A stretch of DNA of 64,000 nucleotides from Balanoglossus misakiensis (Eukaryota > Hemichordata). The position numbers and the translations under genes were made by a program. This document shows positions 12,383 to 25,500 of this stretch, piece after piece. Every line of letters starts with the position of its first letter. Positions within the stretch are counted from its first letter, which is position 1. The stretch is from the NCBI GenBank assembly GCA_040954595.2, contig CM082588.2, positions 11,160,001-11,224,000 on the forward strand, read 5' to 3'. Under the pieces are notes generated by a model. That model saw nothing but the letters and a program-made list of their open reading frames with translations, was not told the origin of the DNA and did no database searches.

Positions 12383-14530
12383 TTAAAACTGTACATATTG
12401 CGTCTAAAAACTTCACCAAGTGACAATACATGTACATGGTTTGTAGCAAACATACCCGATGCACAGCAAAATGGCGGAAGACCGAGAAATCTTCTCCAAA
12501 CATTATTGTACATAGTTTTAAATTTTTTCATCGGTTTAACTTTAAAGGATGCCCACAAACTGCAACAGTAAATATTACTACAATATGCCAAAAATAAAAC
12601 TTTCTTCACATCTTGACTACAATGTTGAAAATGTCTCAATAGCATGTTTGCTCTTACACAAAATGCTCTTCTCTGTCGTTCAATATCTTCATTATCACAA
12701 CCATCACAAGATATAACATGGCCCAGATAGGTGTGTACAGGTACAAACTTTAAAGTGATGTCATTAAGTTTAACCGAAGGAATTCTTTGAACGCTCATAT
12801 TCTTCCCATTAAAAAGCATGCACACAGTTTTACTAGAATTATAAATGATATCATAATCCTTGCCATAAATTTCACAAATTCTAAGAAGACGGCGTAGACC
12901 CTTAATACTTGGACTGAGTAGAGTCATGTCGTCAGCGTAACCTAAAGTGTTAGCGCTGACACCACACATGGTACAGCCAACTTTGGCTTTACAGAGTGCA
13001 TTGATAATATCATCAATGTAGACATTAAAAAGATAGGGAGAGAGTACCCCCCTTGTCTTACACCGTTAGAAACAGAAAACAACTCTGAGGGTTCATTACC
13101 CCACAACACAGTAAACAATTGATTTCTGTACCATTAATATAAAATTCGTACAGCATACAAGGGAACATTCCTGTCGATGTGCTTGTTAATTATAACCAGT
13201 TTAAAGTGATTAACTCTGTCAAAAGCTTTTGAAGCATCCAGAAAACAAGTAAACACTGGTCTTCCATTGCTGGTGTAGTAGCTAATGATTTCTTTAAATG
13301 CAAATAAACACAGGTCAGTTGAATGTTCTCGCTTGAAACCAAATTGTAAATAATGAGAGGTAAGAAACTCCTCACAACGAGAAAGTAAAATATGCTCAAA
13401 AAACTTTAGAGAAAAAAGTTGCTAGTGCTATCGGCCGGTAGTTACTGGCATCACTACAAAGCTTAGTTTTATCCTTAATAATTGGAACTAAATTAACATT
13501 GATAGCCTCAGTTGGCAGGTAACCATGAACAATCATTGCATTAATACAACAAGTCAAAAAGGGTAAAATAGAGGAGTCTGAGAATTTGAGGTGCTCAGCT
13601 AAAATATTGTCAATGCCAGCTGTCTTACCGTCAGGTAACTTATGTATAGCAGAAATTACTTCGTCTTCAGAAACATACATATCAGAAGAAAATTTAACAT
13701 ACTTCATTTTCTCCTCGATGTCATTTTTACCAGTCTGAGCCTGGACAGAATTCAAAATATCACTGAAATGCTTGTGCCACATAATTGCAATTTCACTCTC
13801 ACCAGTCGCTCCACCTACAGTGTCAGAAAGCGGCGTTTTTCTGCTAGTTTGCTTTCTGACTTCCTCCCAGAAGTCGTTCTGTTTGTGGCAGCGTAAATTA
13901 TCAGCCATCTTGTCAGCCCTATTTTGATTCTCAATCTTTTTACAAGCACGTAAAGCATACTAAAAACGAGCTCTGGAAGATTTCATGGTTTCAAAAAGCG
14001 GGCCTTGTTTAGGTTTACCCACATTAACCCATAATAAAAACATGGAACGGGCATAGTCGTGACTTTCTTTTACAAAATCGTTCCAGCCAGGCACAACATG
14101 AACTTTCTGGTGAAACTTACGTCTAATGGTATCTTTTGCAGCACAATTCAATGCGTCCACAATACTACTATAACAAGTATCAATTGCCTGTAAATGCGAA
14201 GGGTCTGTACAGTTCACATTAGTGCAGAATAACTCTTCGGATAAATTAATCTTATCAATCTTGGCTTTGGTACAACCGGTGTAGGCGGATATATTCTGCT
14301 GTGACAATTTTTTCCAATCAACTCGAAAATTACATTGCTTGAAGGAACTACTGCTGAAGCTTTCATCAGCAGAAGTGTTGAAATGAACCTCCATTGAAAC
14401 AGGAATATGGTCGGAGTCAACAACATTGCAAAGACTCGAAATTGAAAGAACATTGCTATGAGAAATTTCAGTGGTAACACAGTAGTCAATCCAAACTCAG
14501 CGTAATTCAATAAAACGCCCTAACACAGCC
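12383..14530 (-). pseudogene. LINE ORF2 remains: endonuclease C-terminus and reverse transcriptase
   Basis: In minus-strand order: an endonuclease tail with WIDY and SDHIPV motifs near 14,490-14,400, the latter being the family's catalytic Ser-Asp-His; a linker with VPGWNDFVKE and SSRARF near 14,090-13,965; RT fingers with SNYRPIALAT near 13,430; the first catalytic Asp in FLDASKAFDRVNH near 13,220; NGVRQGG near 13,060; and the YADDMTLL active site near 12,930. Lesions include a TGA at 14,497-14,499, an extra T in the poly-T at about 13,397-13,403, a TAA at 13,134-13,136, and a lost base in the G-run at about 13,047-13,052. Enzymatic function is therefore lost. The frame runs without a break into the inserted TTAA element at 12,383 and resumes beyond it. 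Confidence 0.88.
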
Positions 14531-14551
14531 TGAACTCCGATAATGTGTTGT

Positions 14552-14712
14552 CCCAAAATTCATTCCGTGGAAAATAATCACTGGTCTGTTTACGTATTTC
14601 AGCCGATTTTCCAAGGACTACTGCAACCCGCCAGAAGTGAGTAGCCTGCTAATGAGATCTCCACAACATAACGTAATGACGGTCAAAGTCCGATGCCCCA
14701 GTGTCCGTCCTC
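14552..14712 (+). repeat. Diverged direct repeat right of the LINE
   Basis: Partner of 11,172-11,330 in the same orientation; see that entry for the shared anchors. Similarity is roughly 70-75% by eye. Confidence 0.65.
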
Positions 14713-15835
14713 AGCCCACCAAAAAAAGCGAAAAAATATTACAAAAATCTTCTTCTCAAAATCGACGTGGCCTAGGACCTTGAAATTTGGCACAGGGGAT
14801 TTTGGCCACATGGTCTACAAAAATCGCGAAAAGACTGTACATGCCCCCATTAACGTGCAAATTAGGTCAATTTGAAAATTTCGCTCGATTATAGCAACAA
14901 AGTCACGTGACTAATTACAAATTCAAAGGGCTGGTGCACCAGTACTATGGGCCCCAACCACCGTGCCAAATTTGGAAGGCGCACCTGCCGGAATTTCAGA
15001 GAAAAACGGGCGCAAAAAAACGACTCAAGAAGAAAGAAGACAAACTCCAGCAATAACAGAAGGGGACCAAGCGCCTGAGGGCTCTTGGTCCCCTAAATAT
15101 GGGACTAAACTTGACAGATACCCGGAATATTTTCCTATTCAGGATACCTGGTTGCATTTCCACCTAAAGGCGTCCTATTGGCGTGGAAATTGTATAACTT
15201 GAAATCGTTTGACTGGGTGATAGGTATTAATATCTTATGATGTTATAAAACACTTGGCTCGCCGAAGGTATGGACCGATTATAGCGTCAGTCGTGTCATA
15301 CAATCTATATGAACGTCATGGGTCAATAAACTTGATGGTCCAATAAAATTCAATGGTTAGTAAAACTATTGTGTCCAATGTCTGCAGAGTATACTGGCTG
15401 CAACATGTGTATGAGTCAGGATTAATGTCTGTAGCCATCAACCCAAAAGGTGAACGTCCTATTCTCACTAACTTAAATAGGTTTTGCGACCTAGTTGAGT
15501 TATAAAAACCTTATGATAAAGTCGACACAATTTCAAGATGACGATGTGCAAATGAGAGTTCATAAGCTAAAGTAAAGTTCAATGAATTCTATACAAAGTT
15601 CAAAAAAGATTGTTTACTAAAGGAAGACATGAAAAAACTGATATCGTCTCTTCATATTCGTACATGTCCAACTGTTGTGATTTGACCCCTCCCCCCCCCC
15701 CCCCCCAGGACATGGTACATGAAGCTATTACTTAGTACACACTTAAACAATTGGCATTTGAAGTGCCTTGCTTGACAGTGTTTAATGCGGTGGTCAGTCG
15801 CGTTTATCTCTCGCCACTTCATGCATCATGTCGCC
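14713..15835. other. Intergenic stretch, no gene recognised
   Basis: Contains a 15-bp-arm hairpin (AGGGGACCAAG... at about 15,060 against CTTGGTCCCCT near 15,087-15,097) and a poly-C run at about 15,689-15,707. The frame at 14,963-15,202 spans the hairpin and shows no family motifs. Nothing else supported. Confidence 0.5.
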
Positions 15836-15839
15836 TTAA

Positions 15840-16139
15840 AGGGGCAAACTCTCTCTCCCGTCGCCCTTTTCTATTAATAATGTTTGATACAAGACACCGT
15901 TTATATTAATGGGCATGTGTATATGTAGTGAATGAACGTTCAACCACACACAACTTCCATCCTGCTTGTATGATATGAGAGTAAAAACTCGCCCAAAATG
16001 AATAAATGGTAGAGACCGATTTTTCAGTTTGGCGAGTTTTCGCTCTCGTGTCAACATGCGGGATGGAAGGTGTGTGCGGTTGAACGTTGCATCACTATAT
16101 ATCCACATTTACATTAACATAAACGGTGTTTTGTATTGT
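15840..16139 (+). mobile_element. Fold-back MITE, family A, copy 1 (right end truncated)
   Basis: TTAA at 15,836-15,839 is followed by AGGGGCAAACTCTCTCTC and then a long internal palindrome. The arms contain TTCCATCC, a GAACGTTCAACCACACACA-like stretch and ATATCCACAT. Compared with the other copies, the outermost right 50 bp are missing at about 16,139, where a different dispersed repeat begins. The terminal AGGRR plus TTAA target resembles T2-type MITEs known from vertebrates; that link is an inference. Confidence 0.82.
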
Positions 16140-16400
16140 CATTTCTTTTAATCGTGGATTTTCGTTTCTGATTTGTATGTATAATGAAAATCCATTTTGG
16201 GTCACTGCACTTGTTTTCGACTTTAAACAAGGCCGTGAATTTAGTCGATAATTGAAGAAAACTGCTGACGGTCAGCATTTTCTACCAATGGTTTGCCTAT
16301 GGATACAATATTGAACAAAGTTTATCTCAAAATAGACCGTGGTCTTTATTTTGATTTGTCGGAGCTATGTGTAAAATTTCCTGAAAATGACAATAATAGA
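16137..16400 (+). repeat. Dispersed repeat family X, copy 1
   Basis: Begins TGTCATTTCTTTTAATCGTG, and includes GTATGTATAATGAAAATC, AATTTAGTCGATAATTGA, CCAATGGTTTGCCTATGG and TTATCTCAAAATAGA. Related copies lie at about 34,185-34,312 (same strand, partial) and 35,440-35,705 (opposite strand). No coding content. Confidence 0.7.
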
Positions 16401-16528
16401 AGGGAGTTTTCTAACTATTCTCCATGTACTCCTATGGGAAGAGACACAGGCGCACAGTTTACCAGTTGACGTTCTGCGCGTACATCATTGAGTGTACTGG
16501 CAGCTAACTTATTGTTTATTTGTAACAG

Positions 16529-16586
16529 CAATTGGATCTTGGAGCACTGTTTGGAACACCCTTTGTGAAATATGAATGTCCAGAAG
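16529..16586 (+). CDS. Exon: lead-in to C-type lectin domain
   Basis: Acceptor TTTGTAACAG and donor GAAG|GTAAGT. Phase 0 in, phase 1 out, 19 codons. The peptide ends KYECPEG, the usual opening Cys-Pro-x-Gly of a long-form C-type lectin domain, and joins in frame to the next exon. What precedes it (signal peptide or another domain) was not found upstream. A different frame across the same bases contains stops, which supports the frame chosen. Confidence 0.78.
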
Positions 16587-19500
16587 GTAAGTTGAATTGA
16601 CCCTAGCCCTTTCACCAACATGGTTCAGTCAAAACCAATTGTTTTCTATGGTAATGTTGGACCTCTAAAGAGGAAACGGGGGGGGGGGGGGTGATGAAAG
16701 GTTTAAGACTTACAGATCACAACTTAAATAGCCATTCAGAAAGAGGCTTAGAGTGGAGTATCAAATCGGACGATACCACTGACTGGTGGAGGAAGACAAA
16801 ATAAGCAAACTGAGTAGATGAGTGCTCAGATTTCTTCAGAGGACCAAACGTTTCAAAGAATTATACGTGACAATCCATGCCTGGTCCGTCAGTAGATATA
16901 AACAGAACATTGTGGCTGTATTCATTAAAGGGACAAAGTCTCTCTCTCGCTGCCCTTTTTCCATTAATTATGTTTGATACAAGACTGCGTTTATATTATT
17001 CTACATGTGGATATAGTGAATCAACGTTCAACCATACACACCTTCCACTCCGCTTGTATAGACACGAGAGTTTTAAAAAGTCGCCAAAATGAATAAACGG
17101 TCTCTACCATTTATTCATTTCGGGCGGGTTTTTACTCTCGTATCATACAAGCGGGATGGAAGTTGTGTGTGGTTGAACGTTCATTCACTAACATAAACGG
17201 TGTCTTGTATCATGTCCCTTTAACACTTTTGAAGCATTTTACTAATGCTAACATGACTAGACCAATTGAATGATGTTACATTGCAGGTTATCAACTCAGA
17301 GGGGCGTCTTGTTATAAAGCGGTACCTGACAAACAATCAGCTGGCAACGCTGAAAATACCTGTCAGTCGTAAGTATGAAAGTATACATCATTTGAGTAGA
17401 ATTTTATGGGAGATCCTAACAAGGCTTGGACATGTCACGCACAAATACAAAGGGCGCGTATAAAGACAGACAAAACCTCGCTTAGTGTGAGGTGTTCAGC
17501 GATTGCATCTGATAAGTCGAAAATGCTTGATCACGTGTCATGTTCAGTTGGGAAATTGGATATGTCTCAGGCCAAAAAAACTAATATGTGCTATTCCGAT
17601 TACATGGTTTTCAAAAATAGGGTAGGTAGAAAGGGACATTTTTTTATTTTTCAATTTTTTTATATCTTTGGCCGTCGTAGTGTAGAAGAATGACATCATA
17701 GTTCTTGCGTGATTCTCGCAATTTTCATGAATTGTTGTATATTTGACATCGTTATTTTTACTTCCGGTTTACGAAGATCTAAACTGTTTTGGGTCGGCGG
17801 GCTAAAATTAGGGTAGTTCGGGTAATCGTTATGACATTGGGAGCTACGGCTGCAAAGCCATGTGTCTCGTGCGAAAAGGGCCCTTAACCTTTTGCAATAT
17901 TTAACAGCAAACAACAGACAGTTTTGAGAATAAAAGGTTTCCGTCGTGTCTGACTTTCATATCGCATTAATAGCATATCCCTAAATTTAAAGAAATTAGG
18001 AGAGACAGAGTGAAACAGGCAGAGTGGCAGACAGACACAAGCAGACAGACAGAGCAACATTCATCAGTAGAGACACTCATCGGTCGCTCGCTCGCTCGGT
18101 CGCTCACTCTCTCTCTCAGAGAGAGGGGGCAGACAGTCAGACAGACCGACGTTGACAGACAGTCAGTAAGTCAGTCAGCCAGTTAATCAGTCAGTCAGAC
18201 GTCAAAGACACAGTGACACAAACACAGCGAGGGAGACAACAGGACCTTTCATGCTTAAACCCCTGTTCTTCTGTTATAAACTTTGAAAACCGTTCGTTTT
18301 CAGACTGCAGATTGCTCGAATAACGCGACACACTGCCGAAACAATAAAACAAATACTAGTGGGAGCTCATAAAATAAAATCGCTCAACCATTCCGTCGTC
18401 CTGAGTGACCTCAGCCACATTAATTCCGACGTCTTTTTAGGGTCATGAAAAAAGTCACAAATAAGGTATTTCCCCTAGGTCCACCTGAAGCAAAAAGTTT
18501 TCGTTTCGACTCCATCATTCCGAATAGTAAGAAAGCAACAAAATTGAAAAGACAGATGTAAAATGCACTCTCTCTCACGTGGTAACGTTTGTAACTATGG
18601 CAATCACGGTACGTGTTCAGTACACAGACAGGGAGAAAAGTTTCTCCATGCAATACATGTGTTCAGTAAGGTTTGACCTTGGTTTTACTTTGTACCATGA
18701 TCGCCGCTTTCTAAGCATGGATGAACGACGGCGGTCAGACCCAATCGAACCCTTTCATGTCAGATGACCACGGTATCTCCACTGTGAGATGACATTTGAC
18801 AAACCATTTGATTTCAACAAAATCTTCGCGTCGTCAACGCGTCGCATACCAGTCGCATATCGGTATTTACCCAATCATAAAAGTTGGAAATTCGGGAGAC
18901 TCGATCTGCAACCAAGTTGAGAGTAAATTTTGACGTTTGACTATTGGCAAGTAAACAGGTTACACAATGACTTGTCGGTTTTTCCTCCGTCATGGTCGTT
19001 CTCGACCCAAGTCCCCCCTCCCAATGTCCTTCCTTGACATTTAGACACACCTTGCGGTATGACCTTGGTGGTCATGTGCAATTAGTTTTCTTGTATAAAA
19101 GCTTTTCATGCCGGGGTAGACGACTTGTGCGTGGATCATCAACATTTCAGTGATATTTCAACGCAAAGTTTTAGCAATATTAAGAAAACAGGTAGTGAGG
19201 TGTCAAATGCATATCAATGTACGAAAATTAGGTCAAGCCACCCGACAGCAACCGCTTTCACACAGTGTCGGACGTTGCACGGAATGTGAAACGTTACACT
19301 GCTTCGGCCGTTCACATGCACCTGGGCGTGGGTTTGATTGATGGTCAAACGCCCCCACTTACTTTGGGCGTTTTCAATGGTAAATGTGTCGTATTGATCG
19401 AAACCTTGCCGTAAACACATTTTTTTTGCTGAATCAACATTCAGAGTTCAGCCGTCTAGTTAACGAAGTATTGAAGTAAGCCACTTGTTCATCATTTTTT

Positions 19501-22500
19501 GTCTGTCAAACGTGTTTATTCGGACAGGGACCGGCCGCCAATGAGGGGTTTAGGGAGCCCACACGTACACTCTGGTACCTGGACAATTAACATAGACATG
19601 TCGTGTGTACCGTCCGGTTCGAAAAGATTGGTTTAAGGTAGTCCTGGTAACAGTCATCCTAACGAGGCCAGGGGAGGTCTCCAAGGGCGAAATAAACATA
19701 GCTACCGATGACGAGTCGAATTCGAATCGGACGATGCTTGTTCATAAAAGGCACAGACATAAAGCTTCGAAGTTTTTTGTCTGTGTAGTAAAGATACGAC
19801 TAATCAGCCTATAGTGTAACCGTAGACCCTGGAGAAATACCAGAGCACAGCACAATGCAGCAAATGGAGTGAAACAAGAACAAAGCTTAGTCTCTGCCGC
19901 AAACAAAGCTAAATCACATATTGACACTCCAAATAGAAGCAAGACAGCCGGGGGGGGGGGGGGAGGCACAGTTGTAGATCGCGGTGTTGACCCGCCCCTT
20001 CCACATCCTGTAGATGTTTGTGCGTCCAAGGCATTTTTGATAAAATATAGACTTTTGTTTTTAGCTCGAGTGTGGCCTAAGTATATCACCGTTCACACGA
20101 AAAATGTCTGTCTTTTTCAAAACGTTGTATTATACTTCTGTGTAATTTGAACTCTAATACAAGTGACAGTATTAGAGGACAGATTTGGCACAGACAAAAT
20201 TCGTATTAACAAACCACAGAGAAAACGTCAAAATGGAGCGATTTATAAAATGATCAATTCCACGAGTTTGCAAATTAAAGTTAAAGAGATACAGTTTCAT
20301 TGGGTGGATCACTATCCTAGAGCGGTCTGGAAGCATGGGTGGATTTTTACCTGGTGTTTGTTTACCTGGTAAAAATAGGCTATTGTTCTCCCCTGCTTTT
20401 CATAGCGGATTTTTTAACACGTCTCCTCGAGATCAAACATTAATGAGCGATTAAAAGCGCTTCGTATACTTTTTGTGGGTCGAGTTGTGTTTTTCGTTTT
20501 ATTTGGTCATTAATTCGATCAGAATGGATTGTTTATTGTTGTATTGTTAAAAGCTTGGATTTTATGTTTCAGTTGTGCAGAGTGCTTAAGTATGCTCGAC
20601 TTGCGTGGCAATTCTGCATATTTGGAGCATTCTTTGGAATTTAATTGATTTGGACATGAGTTTGTTGTTTGGTTGGTCATGGAACAACACGTGACATTGT
20701 CTGCATGACATTCTTTAGGGTGTTCCAATTCTGTAAATGACATGAGGTGGTTACATAGGACCATATATGGCTGAGATGAGAACATATGGCGGCGCTCTTT
20801 TTTCGCGTGTGCCACCCACTAAAAATCTGTGATTGGCTACATCTCAATTTGCCATGGTAACTATAGCTAATTTTCCATAGGTGACCGTATACCTTTAATT
20901 GCCTGTTGGTACTAAACAGCACTCTCCCCGAGTCTAGTGAAACATCATTTTGGGGATCTGGATTTCGTGTTCATTATTGCGTGACTGATACGGCGGGTAT
21001 CGATTGGAATAGGCCCTATCGTTAAAATAGAAGTTCATTCTTGTCGGGCGACCCAGGAAGGCATAAGCTTGACGTGCCTAAAGTTTGTCGGACATTGTTC
21101 GACCATCACGGCTGCAAATTGGTTTAAGTTCGACCCTGGGCCCGGTGTAGCCTGCTCCAATAGAAATGGAGAAATTAAGTATAAGGCAACAACCCGAATG
21201 TGCCACTTTTTCACTCACAGCATCCCTATAAAACCACAGTAAGTGATAAAACAAAAGGTTAGGTCGACTTTTCATGTCCTTATGCGCATGAAAAGAAAAG
21301 AATGAGACAGGGTCAATGAAGTCTAGTATCGTGTCTTCGTGCACACGAAGACGCCCGAGCCGTTCATCATCATGGTATTCCTCGTGGAATCTCTTGGCAA
21401 GTGCATGGCGTGTACCGAGTCAGAACATGTAAATACTGACTTCTGCCATAGACGTACCAGGTGCTTCGACGAGTTGGCCTTCGGCATTGTGGTTTTTTGG
21501 CTTTTCTAGTGAAGCCGAAGGCCAAAACCAAGGACCGTGACTAAACTGAAAAGCCCCCACCCCCCCCATCTCCCCCCCCCCCCGCCCTCACCAGTTTTTG
21601 TAGTAGATATGTTCTTCATGCCTACCCCAATTCTACCGCTGGCTGCGCTGTCACAGTGACCTCAAGCCAGGTCAAATTTGAGCTAAAAGACAAGTTCCGT
21701 CTACATACTCATGAATATTTCTTGGTTTCTTCGCGTATAAACTCAGGAATACTATGCCCCTGAAGCCTCGGCTGGCTTTGATGCACGTTATCATGTTTTA
21801 ATTAGTCAAAGACCCACGGTAGCAAAGTAGGTAATTGTCTTTTTTTCACGCGTATCCTTTGGTCATATATTCTGCCTTGCTGCAGTTTGCAGCCCCTCCA
21901 TCTCCCCTGAACGAGTTTTGGTTTTGCCGATTGAAGTTGAATAACTGGGGAAAACGTAGGCAAAATCGACAAATACCGCGACATCCTTTGCCAGGTAAGC
22001 GCTGTATGGGTTCCGGGACCGATTTGGCGAAAAAATTGTGGAAAATTGTGGACTGGAGACGTCTGGAGTGTAGAAATTCGCTCCGGGCCCAAATCCCGGT
22101 CGCTCGTTGTGCGGTTTAGAATAGCTGGGACCTGCAGCCCCGCAAAAACAAAAATCGTCCAGGGGAGATGGAGGGGCTGCAAACTGCAGCAACCCCCAGC
22201 CCCACATTCGCTGATATAATTGTCACGTTCCTCGATAGTTATTATAATTTTTAGTTAGAGACGGCCTTGTAGACTCGGAATTGTAGACTAGCGACGGCTC
22301 AGCTGGCATATCGTACCACTTTTTCTGTTACATTGCCGACCGGCCCGGCGCAACTACCGAGGAAAGATACGGGTGTGCTCGTGGGAATTGTCAACTACCC
22401 GTTCATCGTTCGACTGCTCAACACAGATCATTGATAACACAATGTCACATTTCGAACTAATTTTGAAATTCTGGATAAATTCTCCAAATATCCTGTTAAT

Positions 22501-25500
22501 CTGGGATTTTCTTCCATCACCTTGATGCAACTGTATCAGAATTTGTCTTTTAAGTTTATTCACACCAAAAAAAAACAACAACAGCCATTTCCTGGAAATT
22601 GTCATGTTTTCTCTAAAAGAAATAAGCTGAACTTTTTTATTCAAAGGAAACGTTCAGCAAATTTTTTTCTCCCCAAAATTCAGGTGAATTTTTCACAGAT
22701 TCTTTTTTCCCAGAAATTCTGCCGAAATCTACACTAATCACACACTTATTGGAAAGGTGTAACACAAAATATAGACTTTACAAACAAAAATCTAATGTTA
22801 TACATTTATGAACCTCTTATTCACCAATATTAAATGTTTTCAAAGAGGAAATGTATTATTCACGGACTGGAATTTCGAAATTAGTTTGGAACATGTTTGA
22901 TGTGTTATAAATTGGTTTATTTTCAGATTTTATGGTGGGCACTTGACAGTAATTGAGGGTTATTCTGAAAATCGTTATGCTGGAGCAGAGATTGTAAACC
23001 AGATTGAAGAGACTTCCAATGAAACAGCGAACCATGGTTGGATTGGTGAGTGTGTCTTTTAACAGTGTTTGTCAGTGTTCCCAAATAATTTGTGGGTGTA
23101 TCAAGTGTAAAAAATAACTGGTTTTGGAATTTGACAGTTTACAAGTAAGCACTGCATAGTAACACTTGAATGATAATTGTCTCAAGATGGTAATTGAAAA
23201 GCCTATTTTTTACATCTCAATAACCTCACAAAATCTTGCTATTAAGTGACTCTGTATGCAGTTTTTCATCCAGATGGAGGGATGAGGGAATTCGCCCACT
23301 GTCAGCATGTTGGCACCCCCCTAGAAATTTGTCAAGGGGGAAATGGTGCCCCTTACAGACTCAGCGATGTCACTCATTCCCCTCCTTGCAAGAGTGCAAC
23401 TATTCAAGCAAAGGGGGACATATCCCCCCCCCCCCCATCCTGGATGAAACACTGCTGTATGCATCTTCTTTCTTTATTTCCATTTTATAGGATTTAGTGG
23501 ACCCAATCGAGATGGCAGTGTGGAATATGATTATTCAGATGGCAGGAAAGGTAGTGTCTTTGATGGTCGATGGGCAGACACAGAACCTGATGCCTCCACT
23601 GGGCAATGTGTGAGGTTAAACCTCTTTGAAAATAATTACCCATTGTATCATGCAAGATGTGATGATGTCAGTCTGTCAATGTGTGAAGTAGCAGCTTGTG
23701 CTGAAGGTAAGTCTGATTCAAATCAGCTAGAATCTTCCCTTACTCGCATCAGGTCTTTACTTTTCTCGCACTGCTGTAGTCACCTCCCAATATATATACT
23801 AAGAGAGAGTGTGTGCAAAAGAGCGGGAGGGAGAGGCTGGGAGGGGAGAGTGAGAGGGGAGGGAGAGAGAGCTGGAGAGTGACAGGGAGGGAGGGAGGGA
23901 GGGTGGTAGTGAGGGAGAGGGGGAGAGAGAACTAGAGGGAGAGGGAGGGGTAGAGGGGGGTAGGGAGGGAGAGAGAGCTAGAGAGGGGTGGGAGGGAGGG
24001 AGAGGGGCGGGAGAGGGGAGGGAGAGGGGCGGGAGAGGGGAGGGAGAGAGCTAGAGAGGGAGGGGGAGGGGGTGGAAGGGAGGGAAGGAGAGAGAGTTAG
24101 AGTCCCCTAAGCAATACAAGATATACTTGGAAGAGCTCACCACTAAAAGTTAAACAAGGGGGATCAGATCATGTGATGTCTCCTTGGGTGCAGAATGGTG
24201 TTATATTTGAAATTCAAAATTGAGGCCAGTTGTCGCTAGATAATTCCACTCATTAATTGTATGGTTATGTTTACTTAACAATTTCTTTTAGACTATTTAT
24301 GTAATAGAGAACCACCGACCCCGAGGTGGTTCTTGGTTTCGAATTGCCGAGGGCCGCAGGCCCGAGGCGATTGGAAACCAAGAACCACTGAGGGGGAGGT
24401 GGTTCTCTAACTTAAACCACGACCCCCCACAGACATTGTCACCATTGGAGCTTCGTGTACCACAAAGACGTCGTTTTACTCAACGATTCAATAAAATGAA
24501 CGAACAAAAGCTTATCAAAAGAGGCTTATTCTTCATTGCTGACTGTGAAATTTGGTTGGCCACCCCTTTTCCTATAAATGAATCATGTCGTGGGCAGGTA
24601 GTTCTAGACCGCCCTGCTGGGCCTTACAAGATCGCCCACGCTTGACAGGTGTTACTCTAAATGTTCATGCTTACGTGTCAGAGTGATATGCTAATTTCAA
24701 ACACTAATTTGCATCAAATTAAACTTTACAGGTGTGTTACGTAGTGTATTATGGGAAGCGTTACAGCTATTGGGGTTTTGCGTGCACATGGTAAGCTTAC
24801 GCGAAAATTTTCTAGGCCAAATGCAGAAGGCCTACATGTAAGTGTCACGTTTTTTTTTTATTTTCCTTCAAATGTCCATGAAATCGATCTGAAGATACAT
24901 GTAGTTCCGATCTATATCATCTGCGAAAACAAGCGGCTACATGTTGGTAAAGCAAAAACCGGGTAACAATGCTCTACATGGTACTACTGCCCGTCTGTGT
25001 ATTGGCCTCCCTGGCTTTTGAACGAACCACTCTCTACGAGCCACAACGGCAACACGTCTGTATGGTAGCGATATTGGTGAGTAACTCATCTGCGAAAAGA
25101 CTTGATACCGAAGTGAATCCGTCCGACATTACAAACCCACGTCTGGTGAACAGCAACAAAAAGTAAGCAGAATTTTGCAAGGTACGCGGGTTTTAGGCCT
25201 AAAACAGCCAACCTTGTTACATGTCGGTAGTGAAGCAAAATCGAAGTGAAGCATCTGGTTAGAGTAATACAAGCAAATCTGGGGATAATGTGATTTAGTA
25301 TAATTTTCTAGAAATTTGTAGTTAATTTATTGCAACGTTAGTTTGTTTCTGGTGAATTGATTTTTGTCTATTTTATACTTTTATTATCATGTTATGAAGA
25401 CTCTCGAGAGCCACCAAGACATTAGCTTTGTACGTCAGTAGACAAAACTGTGAATGTGAAGCATTGAATGAAATGATCCGGAGACTGTCGCATATCCAGT

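Larger units (their letters stand above)
11359..14565 (-). mobile_element. Degenerate non-LTR retrotransposon (LINE), 5'-truncated
   Basis: Read on the minus strand, it holds the end of an apurinic endonuclease domain, a reverse transcriptase, a C-terminal region, a short 3' UTR with AATAAA (near 11,377) and a tail of ATT repeats at about 11,359-11,372. The 5' end, near 14,565, falls inside the endonuclease, so about the first third of the usual ORF2 is absent, as is common for target-primed reverse transcription. A 795-bp TTAA-type element lies inside it. The clade (CR1/jockey-like group) cannot be fixed by eye. Confidence 0.88.

Noticed and set aside
11172-14712. LTR retrotransposon with ~150-bp LTRs
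   Set aside because: The enclosed protein is a LINE type with an endonuclease SDH motif and a 3' ATT tail; no protease, integrase or primer-binding site is seen.
19742-20150. Overlapping frames with poly-Pro / poly-Gly stretches
   Set aside because: They read through a G-run in an intron; no motif or splice signal supports them.
21802-22207. Overlapping open frames on both strands (up to 126 codons)
   Set aside because: They lie across an inverted-repeat element, which makes the two strands look alike; no splice sites or motifs.
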